In this document: piece by piece, positions 14,063 to 22,800 of the stretch | How positions within the stretch are numbered: the stretch's first letter is position 1 | Layout: every line of letters begins with the position of its first letter | From: a virus | Strand: one strand, 5' to 3' | IMG/VR virus record: IMGVR_UViG_3300009169_000019 | Location: 1 to 64,000 of that record | DNA length: 64,000 nucleotides | The notes under the pieces: model-generated | What the model was told of the DNA's origin: nothing | What the model saw: the letters and a program-made list of their open reading frames with translations, nothing else | Databases searched by the model: none | Program-made: the position numbers and the translations under genes

Positions 14063-15988
14063 ATGGCTAATCATTACGTAATGGATTTTGAAACCATTTC
14101 TAATTGTTTTGTGGGATGCTTTATTCATTATAAAGAAAATACAGAACATACATTCGTTGTACATAAATTAAGAAATGATTTTGAAAAACTTCTTGAATTT
14201 CTAGAAAACAATGCTAAGAATAATGAATGGCATATTTCATATAATGGAATAGCATTTGATTCTCAAATTACACATTACATCTTAGAAAATAAAGATAAAT
14301 TATTAAAACACAGTGGAGAAGTAATAGCTAGATTGTTATATGCTTATGCTCAAAAAACTATTATAAAACAGGATAAAAAAGAATTTAGTGATTATCCATC
14401 ATGGAAAATGTCAATTAAACAAATTGATTTATTTAAAATGAACCATTGGGATAACCCCGCTAAGAGTAGTAGCTTAAAATGGATACAGTATAGTATAGAT
14501 TGGAAAAATGTATTAGAGATGCCTATACATCATAATACAGAAATTACAACTTTAGAAGAAATACAAATGATAATAGAATATTGTCTAAACGATGTTAAAT
14601 CTACTAAAGAAATAATGAAGCTTTCAAAAGAACAAATAGCTCTTAGACAAAATCTTACTAAGGAATATGACATAGATTTATATAGTGCATCAGAACCTAG
14701 AATATCGAAAGAATTATTTTCTTATTTCTTAACTAAAAAATTAAATATAGAAAAGAAAGAACTTAGGGGATTAAGAACTTTTAGAAATGAAATAGCTATT
14801 AAAGATTGCATACTTCCTCAAATAGAATTTAAAACAGATGTTTTTAAAAGTGTACTAGACTATTTTAATAGTAAGGTTATTGTTGAAACAAAAGGTTCAT
14901 TAGATTACAAATTATCTTACAAAGGTGTTGATACATATTATGGTTTAGGTGGTCTACATGGTGCAAAAGATCCAGGTGTATATAAAGCAGAACCAGGATA
15001 TACAATTATGACTTCTGATGTAACTAGTTATTATCCAAACCTAGCTATTAAAAATGGATTTTCTCCTGCACATTTACCGGCTAAAGAATTTTTAGAACAA
15101 TATGAATGGTTTTTTGAAGAAAGAAAATTAATTCCAAAGTCTGATCCTAAAAACTATGTATATAAGATTATTTTAAATTCAACTTATGGTTTAAGTAATG
15201 ATGCTAATAGTTTTTTATATGATAGTTTTTTTACTATGTGTATTACTGTTAATGGACAATTATGGTTATCTAAACTTTATGAAATGTTATGTTTAGCAAT
15301 ACCAGAAGCTATACCTTTAATGCAAAATACAGATGGTTTAGAAATGATTATACCAGAAGGTAAAAAAGAATTATATTTAGAAGTTTGTAAAGAATGGGAA
15401 TCAATGACTAATTTACAATTAGAACATGATGAGTATTCTAAAATGATAATTAAAGACGTAAATAATTATATAGCTGTACATAAAAACGGTAAGACTAAAT
15501 GTAAGGGATTGTTTGAATTTAATAATTTAGCCCTACACAAAAACAAAAGTTTTCTTGTTATACCAAAAGCTATATATGAATTTTATGTAAATGGAACTAA
15601 ACCTGAAGATTATCTTAAAACAAACAGTAATATTTTTGATTATTGTGGAGCTGTAAAAGCTAAAGGTGATTGGAATTTTAAACTTACAGAAATAGTTCAA
15701 AATGATAATAATGAAAGTGTAATTAAAGACACAAAGCTTCAAAAATTAAATAGGTATTACATATCAAAAACTGGTCATAAAATTATAAAATATAATCCAG
15801 ATGGTAGAGAAATACAAACTGAAGCCGGTAAATGGAGACAAACACTTTGTAATAACATGGGTACAATAGATTCAGACATTAATAATCTAGATATTAATTA
15901 TGAATACTATTTAGAAAGGATATATAAAGAAATAGAAACTATTAGTTCAATTAATAAACATGGTTATGTACAAGGAACATTATTTTAA
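14063..15988 (+). CDS. Family B DNA polymerase with 3'-5' exonuclease
   Basis: 641 residues, short for family B. Exonuclease motifs: MDFET (Asp8, Glu10), YNGIAFDSQ (Asp66) and YCLNDVKS (Asp177). Polymerase motifs: A is TSDVTSYYPN with Asp319, B is KIILNSTYGLSND (368..380), and C is MQNTDGLEM with Asp424. Motif C has Asn in place of the first Asp of the usual DTD; the second, metal-binding Asp is kept. Only about 50 residues separate motifs A and B, so there is no obvious TPR2-type insertion of protein-primed polymerases. It should copy the phage genome. It lies between the small 13720 gene and a zinc-ribbon-like protein. Confidence 0.92.
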   Translation: MANHYVMDFETISNCFVGCFIHYKENTEHTFVVHKLRNDFEKLLEFLENNAKNNEWHISYNGIAFDSQITHYILENKDKLLKHSGEVIARLLYAYAQKTIIKQDKKEFSDYPSWKMSIKQIDLFKMNHWDNPAKSSSLKWIQYSIDWKNVLEMPIHHNTEITTLEEIQMIIEYCLNDVKSTKEIMKLSKEQIALRQNLTKEYDIDLYSASEPRISKELFSYFLTKKLNIEKKELRGLRTFRNEIAIKDCILPQIEFKTDVFKSVLDYFNSKVIVETKGSLDYKLSYKGVDTYYGLGGLHGAKDPGVYKAEPGYTIMTSDVTSYYPNLAIKNGFSPAHLPAKEFLEQYEWFFEERKLIPKSDPKNYVYKIILNSTYGLSNDANSFLYDSFFTMCITVNGQLWLSKLYEMLCLAIPEAIPLMQNTDGLEMIIPEGKKELYLEVCKEWESMTNLQLEHDEYSKMIIKDVNNYIAVHKNGKTKCKGLFEFNNLALHKNKSFLVIPKAIYEFYVNGTKPEDYLKTNSNIFDYCGAVKAKGDWNFKLTEIVQNDNNESVIKDTKLQKLNRYYISKTGHKIIKYNPDGREIQTEAGKWRQTLCNNMGTIDSDINNLDINYEYYLERIYKEIETISSINKHGYVQGTLF

Positions 15989-15999
15989 ATAAAATAAAA

Positions 16000-16350
16000 A
16001 TGAAAAAAGACAAATGTTCATCCACAGGGAAAGTTATATTTGTTGATAAAAAAAATGCAGATAATGCAATAGAAGTCTTAAAGTTAATTAAAAGTCAAAA
16101 TAACAAAATATTTAGAAATAATAAAAAGACTAAAGACAAAATTTCACAGTCTAGAAGTTATTTTTGTATTCATTGTAAAGGATACCATTTAACTTCTATG
16201 ACTAGTGAAAATAATTATAAACAAAAACGGGAAACACAAAAAGATATAGATAGAAAGAATTTTTTAAAGAATTTTGATATTAAAAAATGGAAATCTGATT
16301 CATTACCTTTTGAATCAGGTCATATACCACCACCAAAAACAAAAAAATAA
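16000..16350 (+). CDS. Small zinc-ribbon-like protein
   Basis: 116 residues, very basic. A short Cys/Ser start (KDKCSSTGKVIF) is followed by an A/L-rich helix and then SYFCIHCKGYHLTSM, a CxxC plus His pattern. Many phage genomes carry a small protein with this plan (K..F...A, then YxCxxCxGYHLTS), whose function is not established; nucleic-acid binding is the usual guess. It lies directly behind the DNA polymerase gene (11 bases). Confidence 0.6.
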   Translation: MKKDKCSSTGKVIFVDKKNADNAIEVLKLIKSQNNKIFRNNKKTKDKISQSRSYFCIHCKGYHLTSMTSENNYKQKRETQKDIDRKNFLKNFDIKKWKSDSLPFESGHIPPPKTKK

Positions 16351-16352
16351 AA

Positions 16353-16682
16353 ATGGATAACGCAACACTTTGTATAAAAACTGTATTAACATCATTATCA
16401 ATAGCTGAAAAATATTTAGATCAATTTATTATAGAAACAAAACCTGTAATGGATACTAAAAAATTTTTAAATTTTGAATTAAAAAAGATACAATCTATAA
16501 CAAAAGATATTAATATTGTAGCAGGTCCACAAAATTCTAAAATTATTAATGATGAAATATTAAATAATTGGGATACCTTAGCAGTAAATAATGTATTGCA
16601 AATGATGGTTATGATGGATGATAAGAAAAGATTAGAACTTGAAAATTTTGCAGAAGAATTATTAAATAAAAAAATTAATTAA
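16353..16682 (+). CDS. Small helical hypothetical protein
   Basis: 109 residues, predicted mostly alpha-helical, with a methionine-rich segment (NNVLQMMVMMDDKKRLE) near the C-terminus. It starts 2 bases after the previous stop and ends 2 bases before the dNMP kinase start, so it is part of the same operon. No motif or family recognised. Confidence 0.55.
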   Translation: MDNATLCIKTVLTSLSIAEKYLDQFIIETKPVMDTKKFLNFELKKIQSITKDINIVAGPQNSKIINDEILNNWDTLAVNNVLQMMVMMDDKKRLELENFAEELLNKKIN

Positions 16683-16684
16683 AT

Positions 16685-17326
16685 ATGGCAATCATTGGCA
16701 TTTCTGGTAAAATATCCAGTGGTAAAGATACCACTGCAGATATTATTAAATCTATGGATGTAGATAGCAAGTGGCAAATTAAAAAGTTTGCATATAAACT
16801 TAAACAAATAGCTAGTATTATTAGCGGTATTCCAATACATTTATTTGAGGATCAAGGATTTAAAGAAACATACATGTCAGATGCATGGGATCTTTATATT
16901 AAAGAAGACAAAACATTAATTTCTGAAAATGGAGCATATAATTCTCAACGACATGTTAAAATAAAAGTGAGAGATTTTTTGCAAAAAATTGGTACAGAAG
17001 CAATGCGAGACGGGCTTCACTATAATACTTGGGTGAATGCACTTATGGTGGATTATAAAAAGACTAAAAATAGTGATGAAGAATATGTAATGCCCAACTG
17101 GATTATTACAGATGTTAGATTCCCAAATGAATACGATGCTATTAAAAAACACAATGGTATCATAATCAGAGTGAATAGAGATAGTACAATTACAAATAAT
17201 CATGTGAGTGAAACGGCACTTGATAATCATGAATTTGATTATGTAATAAATAATAATGGATCAATTTCTGATCTTTATAATAATGTTACAAACTTTTTAA
17301 AACAATATTATGCTAGAATTTTCTAA
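16685..17326 (+). CDS. Deoxynucleoside monophosphate kinase
   Basis: 213 residues. The P-loop GISGKISSGKDTT lies at 5..17. Further segments match the T4 gp1-type dNMP kinase family: KKFAYKLKQIA, QKIGTEAMRDGLH (100..112) and NWIITDVRFPNEYDAI (138..153). It would phosphorylate dNMPs to dNDPs and feed the dNTP pool. It lies upstream of a DUF1937 gene and a dCTP deaminase-family gene, forming a nucleotide-metabolism group. Its end overlaps the next gene by 17 bases. Confidence 0.9.
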   Translation: MAIIGISGKISSGKDTTADIIKSMDVDSKWQIKKFAYKLKQIASIISGIPIHLFEDQGFKETYMSDAWDLYIKEDKTLISENGAYNSQRHVKIKVRDFLQKIGTEAMRDGLHYNTWVNALMVDYKKTKNSDEEYVMPNWIITDVRFPNEYDAIKKHNGIIIRVNRDSTITNNHVSETALDNHEFDYVINNNGSISDLYNNVTNFLKQYYARIF

Positions 17327-17561
17327 ACCTATTCCTGTTATTGTAGAAGGAAACAAAGAAGGCTATGCATTATATGTCAACAACTCAGGAATGTTTGAGA
17401 ATGATGTATGGTGTGTAGTGTTATGTGATGGCGGTCATGTAAGACATTATATGTCTGATCAAATTAAAATATATGTAAATAGCACATTTAATATTATTAA
17501 AAAATCAAACCCAGTAGTAAATGAAAAAAGTATACCTGGCAATCCCTTATACCAACCTTGA
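17310..17561 (+). CDS. Small hypothetical protein, beta-rich
   Basis: 83 residues with a pattern of short strands (IPVIVEGNKEGYALYVNNSG, then DVWCVVLCDGGHVRHY), similar to small SH3-like beta barrels. It overlaps the kinase gene by 17 bases and the DUF1937 gene by 41 bases. It ends with TGA, which shows that TGA is a stop in this genome. No family recognised. Confidence 0.55.
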   Translation: MLEFSKPIPVIVEGNKEGYALYVNNSGMFENDVWCVVLCDGGHVRHYMSDQIKIYVNSTFNIIKKSNPVVNEKSIPGNPLYQP

Positions 17562-17889
17562 GGAAATAAGTTATAAAGCAGCTAATGAAGTGGCTGCTAT
17601 GCTTATTGCACAAAAGATTTGTGTGTTTTCTCCGATATCTCACTCTCATCCTGTATGGAAAGCAGGAATAGGAATTGTAGAGCATAGTTGGGAAGTTTGG
17701 ATGGAACAAGACAAAGAATTTGTACAATGGTGCGATGAAGTGTGGGTAATTGAGTTAATTAATCATGATGGACTTGGTTTAATTTTTAAATCAAAAGGTG
17801 TGCAACAAGAAATAATGTGGGCTGAAGAGTTTAATAAACCTTATAAATTAATTAAATACAATACAAAAACAAAACAATTAGAATTATGA
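17521..17889 (+). CDS. DUF1937 family protein (nucleoside deoxyribosyltransferase-like fold)
   Basis: 122 residues. It begins MKKVYLAIPYTN, then ANEVAAMLIAQ, VFSPISHSHPVW, and DKEFVQWCDEVWVIE, and ends with KGVQQEIMWAEEFNKPYK. These follow the DUF1937 / nucleoside 2-deoxyribosyltransferase-like layout: an N-terminal strand with YTN, a Rossmann-like helix, and a late Glu helix. Function in phages is not settled; nucleotide salvage or base exchange is a reasonable guess given the kinase and deaminase neighbours. It overlaps the next gene by 4 bases. Confidence 0.8.
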   Translation: MKKVYLAIPYTNLEEISYKAANEVAAMLIAQKICVFSPISHSHPVWKAGIGIVEHSWEVWMEQDKEFVQWCDEVWVIELINHDGLGLIFKSKGVQQEIMWAEEFNKPYKLIKYNTKTKQLEL

Positions 17890-18437
17890 TTTTATCAGAC
17901 AAAAAGATTTTAGAAGAATTTGAAAAAGGTAATATTATTATTCATCCATTTGAGATGAAATATTTAAATCCGGTATCTGTAGATCTTACATTAAATCCAG
18001 AATTTAAAATTTATAAAAAAGGTGTATTAGATGTACGTAAACCTAATGAAACAGAATCATTTACTATTCCTGAAGAGGGATATGTATTAGAACCTGGTGA
18101 TGTATATCTATATGCTTGTAATGAGCGTATTGGTGTAAAGAGTAATATAAGAGCAAAGGTAGAAGGTAAGTCTTCACTTGGTAGACTTGGGCTATTTGTA
18201 CACGTTACAGCAGGTTTTATTGACCCTGGCTTTGAAGGAAGTCTTGTACTTGAACTTGTAGCTACAAGACCTATTAGAATCTATCCTAATATGAAGATAT
18301 GCCAAATTGAATTTGCTTATGTAAATGGTGATATTATTCAAACATATGATAAGAAAGCTGGAAGCAAATACATGAATCAAACTGGTGTTCAAGAATCAAA
18401 ATATTATCTTAATGAAAATAATACACCAAAAAACTAA
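17886..18437 (+). CDS. dcd: dCTP deaminase / dUTPase family enzyme
   Basis: 183 residues, close to the usual size. ILSDKKILEEFEKG opens the protein as in Dcd. The trimer-core motif GKSSLGRLGLFVHVTAGFID lies at 94..113, followed by DPGFEGSLVLEL, where Glu123 takes the place of the catalytic Glu. The C-terminal GSKYMNQTGVQESKYY matches the flexible nucleotide-closing arm. It would convert dCTP to dUTP or dUMP, supplying dTMP synthesis. No thymidylate synthase is in this window, so the next step uses a host enzyme or a gene outside it. Confidence 0.9.
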   Translation: MILSDKKILEEFEKGNIIIHPFEMKYLNPVSVDLTLNPEFKIYKKGVLDVRKPNETESFTIPEEGYVLEPGDVYLYACNERIGVKSNIRAKVEGKSSLGRLGLFVHVTAGFIDPGFEGSLVLELVATRPIRIYPNMKICQIEFAYVNGDIIQTYDKKAGSKYMNQTGVQESKYYLNENNTPKN

Positions 18438-19263
18438 AACATTAACAACAAGAGATAATGGGAGAAGTAGTGATGCTATTTCTCCCAATTTTATTTATGG
18501 CTGCAACGGGGGATGTCTTTCATCATATTGTTATGTTGCTAGATATAACAATGACAGAGTGTATATAAATGAGAATAGAGCAGATATATTTAATAGTATA
18601 GATAACTGGGTGAGTAAACAACCTAATGTTAAAACCCCTAATCAAATAGATGATAAGTATTATACAATAGATATAGGATGTAGTACAGATGTTCCTTTAA
18701 TGAGAAAACAATATGATTGGCAAAAAGTATTTGACTACTTTAATAATCATCCTAAACTTAAATCAACATTTGCCACTAAATATCCAACAAAATTTAAACC
18801 TGAAGAGTATAGTTTAAATCCAGATAAACATAGGATTAGAGTAAGTTTAATGCCTCAGAAATATTCTGATATACTAGAACCTAAAACTGATTTTATATCT
18901 GAACGCATACAATCTATTCCTAGATTACAAAAATATATGGAAGTGCATATAAATTATAGTCCTATTATTTATAAAGAAGGATGGTTAGATGAATACAAAA
19001 AACTATTTGAAGAAGTTAAAAGTGCTAGTATAGATGTTAAATGTGAATGTATCTTTTTGACACACAATAAGTTTCAGCATGAAAGGAATTCAGAAGAAGT
19101 AAGAGAGCTTCTATGGAATCCTGATATACAAGAAACTAAAGACTCTCAATATGCTGCTGACAACATTAGATATAGGTGGCAACTTAAAAACAAAATGATA
19201 GAACAATTTAAGGAACTATACAGTGAGTATTTTCCTATTAATAACATTAGATATATATTTTAA
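18412..19263 (+). CDS. Spore-photoproduct-lyase-like radical SAM protein
   Basis: 283 residues from the ATG at 18412, inside the dcd gene. The N-terminal FIYGCNGGCLSSYCYVARY (28..46) is a radical SAM-type cluster; Cys31, Cys35 and Cys40 give CX3CX4C, one residue longer than the classical CX3CX2C plus Tyr spacing. Phage and bacterial SPL-like proteins often have this GC.GGC..SYCYV form. Downstream, YTIDIGCSTD and ECIFLTHNKF fit the barrel strands. By family it may repair pyrimidine photoproducts or act on another base; the real substrate cannot be read. The C-terminal end overlaps nothing, and the next gene starts 2 bases later. Confidence 0.75.
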   Translation: MKIIHQKTKTLTTRDNGRSSDAISPNFIYGCNGGCLSSYCYVARYNNDRVYINENRADIFNSIDNWVSKQPNVKTPNQIDDKYYTIDIGCSTDVPLMRKQYDWQKVFDYFNNHPKLKSTFATKYPTKFKPEEYSLNPDKHRIRVSLMPQKYSDILEPKTDFISERIQSIPRLQKYMEVHINYSPIIYKEGWLDEYKKLFEEVKSASIDVKCECIFLTHNKFQHERNSEEVRELLWNPDIQETKDSQYAADNIRYRWQLKNKMIEQFKELYSEYFPINNIRYIF

Positions 19264-19264
19264 C

Positions 19265-19702
19265 ATGAAAAAGAAAAGCGCACTTTATTTAGATGACCAG
19301 CGAACCCCAACTGTTGATCCTCCTATAGGATATAATCCTTGGTATATAGTAAGAAACTATGATGAGTTTAAAGAATGGATAAACAAACATGGTATGCCAG
19401 ACTATGTATCTTTTGACCATGACTTGGCAGATGAACATATGCAAGACTATTATAAATATCAGTTTAATGGTATTGCTGCTATAAACTATAACGACTTTAA
19501 AGAAAAAACCGGATTAGATTGTGCTAAATACATGATTGAGTATGCAATGAACAATAATATTAATCTACCTAATCTAGTGGGGGTACACAGTCATAATCCA
19601 CTAGGGGCTTTGAATATACAAAATCTTGTTAACAGCTATAAAAAACACTTAGACCAAGATGAGAATGCGTATATTGCAAAGATTCCTTTTAAAATTAAAT
19701 AA
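19265..19702 (+). CDS. cREC-type receiver-like domain protein
   Basis: 145 residues from the ATG at 19265. A longer frame start at 19223 only re-reads the previous gene. The sequence follows the 'cyclic-phosphate processing receiver' family: ALYLDDQRTP (acidic pair Asp10/Asp11), WYIVRNYDEFKEWI, YVSFDHDLADEH, a GLDCAKYMIEYA helix, and VGVHSHNPLGALNIQNLV. The family has a receiver fold with extra acidic and His residues; it was proposed to act on cyclic nucleotides or cyclic phosphates, without firm biochemistry that I can cite. In a phage this could touch cyclic-oligonucleotide signalling or RNA ends. Confidence 0.75.
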   Translation: MKKKSALYLDDQRTPTVDPPIGYNPWYIVRNYDEFKEWINKHGMPDYVSFDHDLADEHMQDYYKYQFNGIAAINYNDFKEKTGLDCAKYMIEYAMNNNINLPNLVGVHSHNPLGALNIQNLVNSYKKHLDQDENAYIAKIPFKIK

Positions 19703-19712
19703 AATAATAAAT

Positions 19713-19868
19713 ATGCATTATCAAATAACAATTACAATGTTTGACAAAAGAAAAACAATCTTAGGTTTATCTTATATATATAATGTTGAAGAAAATGTCC
19801 ATATAATAGAAACTGGTTTTATTTTTGGATATATTATAATTGCTTTAAATAAAAAAGAGAAGGAATAA
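19713..19868 (+). CDS. Small hypothetical protein at the end of the plus-strand block
   Basis: 51 residues from the ATG at 19713. The product is beta-rich and hydrophobic in the second half (VHIIETGFIFGYIIIALN) and ends in a Lys/Glu run encoded by the terminator stem. Its TAA stop (19866..19868) lies inside the loop of the terminator hairpin. Support is position, packing and a sensible start; no function. Confidence 0.5.
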   Translation: MHYQITITMFDKRKTILGLSYIYNVEENVHIIETGFIFGYIIIALNKKEKE

Positions 19869-19882
19869 CCTTCTCTTTTTTT
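19851..19882. terminator. Bidirectional intrinsic terminator at the convergence point
   Basis: AAAAAAGAGAAGG (19851..19863) pairs with CCTTCTCTTTTTT (19869..19881) around a 5-base loop, giving a 13-base perfect stem. The flanking A run on the left and T run on the right give U-tracts for both directions. It therefore ends the plus-strand replication block and also the minus-strand virion operon, whose last gene stops at 19884. Confidence 0.92.
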
Positions 19883-19883
19883 A

Positions 19884-22800
19884 TTATCTATTTGTTGTAT
19901 TAAATCTTATATCCCAATCTTTTCTAAAATCATCATCAAAAATTGCTCTTATTTGAATTCCTTCTTTAAATATAGGCATCATTTTTGATAAATATTTTGC
20001 AGGTTTTGCTTTTTCTAAAAGATCTTGATCATTTAAAACAAAACCGTATCCTTGACTAACAACCGATTCAGTAAATTTAAAAAAATCATCAGCTAATCCA
20101 ACTACAGGTAGTGGTTTGTTTACAAGATTTGACCAAGAAGGAGCACTATAAAAGAAAGAAAATTCATCAAAATATTTTCTAAATGCTCTTGCAGCATATG
20201 TTCTTAAACCGACATCTTGATCATCGTCATCATCATCACTCAATATTGTAAACATCAATGCTCCAATACCTATAATCATTAAGAATTCTCTGTACATTGA
20301 TTTTATATTACCAATATACATATCTATAAATTCACCTTCTGTTATATTAAATTCTTCACCTTTTTCAATAGCTTCAGCTTTTAATAATAAATATTTTTGT
20401 TTAGCTGCTTCTATCATATTTGTTCCACTTGAATTAATTATTCCAGTTAATAATTGGGGTGCTCTTTTACTAAATAATTCTCCAATCCATAAATTAAATT
20501 TACCAATTGTATGCACTTCAAGATCCTGATCATATTTTAATTTTCCAAATCTTTCTTGAACCATTTGTGGCATCCATGATCTAAATTGCATAGCCATAGA
20601 ACCTAACATACCCATTCTAATATTATTAATATCATCTCTACTAGAGTTACCTAAAACATTTTTGTTTACTTTCTTAATTTTTAATCTAAATCTACCCCAT
20701 TGTTCACTTTGTAAATCTATTCCGGGTATTTCAATTTTGTCATTAACAATTTTAGCAGTATTATAAATTGATTTTGTATCTTTTAAAGTTTTTACTTCAT
20801 CTTCTATTTTTTTTCTAATAACATCTTGTTCTGCCTTAGGAAGTGAATAAAATGATTCATTATATTTATATTTGGCTTTAACATATGTTTTTATATCTAC
20901 AATCTTTCCATTTTCATCAACCATATGATTTTTCATTATAGCAATTGCAATAGGATATTGTACAGCTTTATCACTTGCTCTCATCATAAAGAATGCTTTA
21001 TCTATGGTGTTAGCATTAATAATACTTGAAACAGAAAGTTTATTTATCATTGCTTCTTTTCTATCTTCTATTAATACATCTGCAACACCTAATAGTCCAA
21101 AAGCAATTTCATTTCTTTTGGTTATATCATAAATAGAAGAAGTCCAGTCAGCTGTGTTAAATATAATACCTTTACTTGCCTGGAAGAATGCATTACCTGT
21201 ACCACCCACAAAGTTTGCTGTTCCTGATAAAGGATTTAATGCAAGTGTTTTAAGAGAAAAGAATCTTGTCATCCATCCAAGTACTTTATGTGCAGAATAT
21301 TCTTTATCTCCAATCTTAAAAGCTTTATCTTCCATTTTACCGGATTGAATATTATAAAAATAATAATTAATAAAGTCTGAAAGTAATTGTGAGTTTATTT
21401 CGTTTCCTGGTATTTCTTTTTTAATTCCGCTTTCAAGTACAGGTTTACCAAACGGATTGGTCTCAATGTGAGGTTTATTTTTTTCAACAAACAATAATAA
21501 TCTTGCTTTATCTTCAATTTCAGACATTGACTGATAATTAGCTAATTGTGCAGACCAAATACCAAACACTCTAAACAAATCCATACTCTTTTGAGAATAA
21601 TCTAATGTACCATCTTCTCTTTCTATACCCATATCTCTAATAAAATGTGTAGGTATAGAATGTTCAATAGCACCTGTGATCGGATTGATTTGAGGAGCAA
21701 ATGGTGATTCTCCAGATTCAACTTCTAAACTTTCAAATATTCCTTTTTTAGAAAACATATCACCACCAAAAACAAATTGTTCTAATTTATTTCTACTTAT
21801 ATTAGGAATAAATGCGGGAGAATAATCATCAATTAGTCCTGCTTTATTAGATCTTTTTAGTAAATCCTGAAAAAAGTTATAAGTTTTTAAAGCAATCGGA
21901 CTTGCTTCTAGTTTTTTCCATTGTTCAGTTTGCCATTTTTCTTTTGGTTTTAAATATGAATTTAATACTTTTTTACCATTGTAATTATCCATGTTTAAAT
22001 AAGCATTCTTATTTTTATTTTTACCGCCAATATTTACATCATGTTTTTTCAACCAGTTATTATATGCTTCTTCCTGAAGTTCTTTATTTCTTCTTTCATT
22101 TTTAGAATCATACACAATAGTTTCATAAAACTCTTTTTGTCTTATTTTATCTTTATTGAATTTTTCTTCATTAAATTCTGTGTTGTCAATTAACCATATA
22201 CTATCTTCTGATTGCACAGCATCTTGCATTTTTTTATAAAACTCACTTTGATATTTTTTTAAAAACTTACCGGTCCATTCGCCTTTAGCATTATAATCTA
22301 AAAGAGGTTTAAATAAATCTTTATCAGAATATCCTTTAGAACGAGCCCATTCAACATATTCTTTTCTTAATGTAGAAAGTTCTTCATAATCTTTATTAAA
22401 TAAGTTATCTCTTTTATTTTGAGCATCACCAAGAATTCTACTAAACACCCTAAATGCTTTTTGAGGAATAGTACTTAATGAACTAAACATACCCGTTAAT
22501 TTAGATATTTCGGTTTCAGCATCTAACAAATTTACAATACCTGTTTTTTCTTGTGAAAATTTAAATGCAATATTTTTAATTGCATTTTGCATATCACTAA
22601 GTACAATGTCAGCAGAGGTATTCATTTGGTTGTAGTCATTTATTATTTCATCTACAACTTCTTTAACATATTCTTCTTTTGTTTCTTTTTTAATTTTTTT
22701 AAGTTCATTCATGTAATTATTAAATACACGTGTAGTATTTGTAAATACTTGTAATATTTCTAATGATTCAAGAGCATCTTTTTCAGTGAGATTGTTACTT

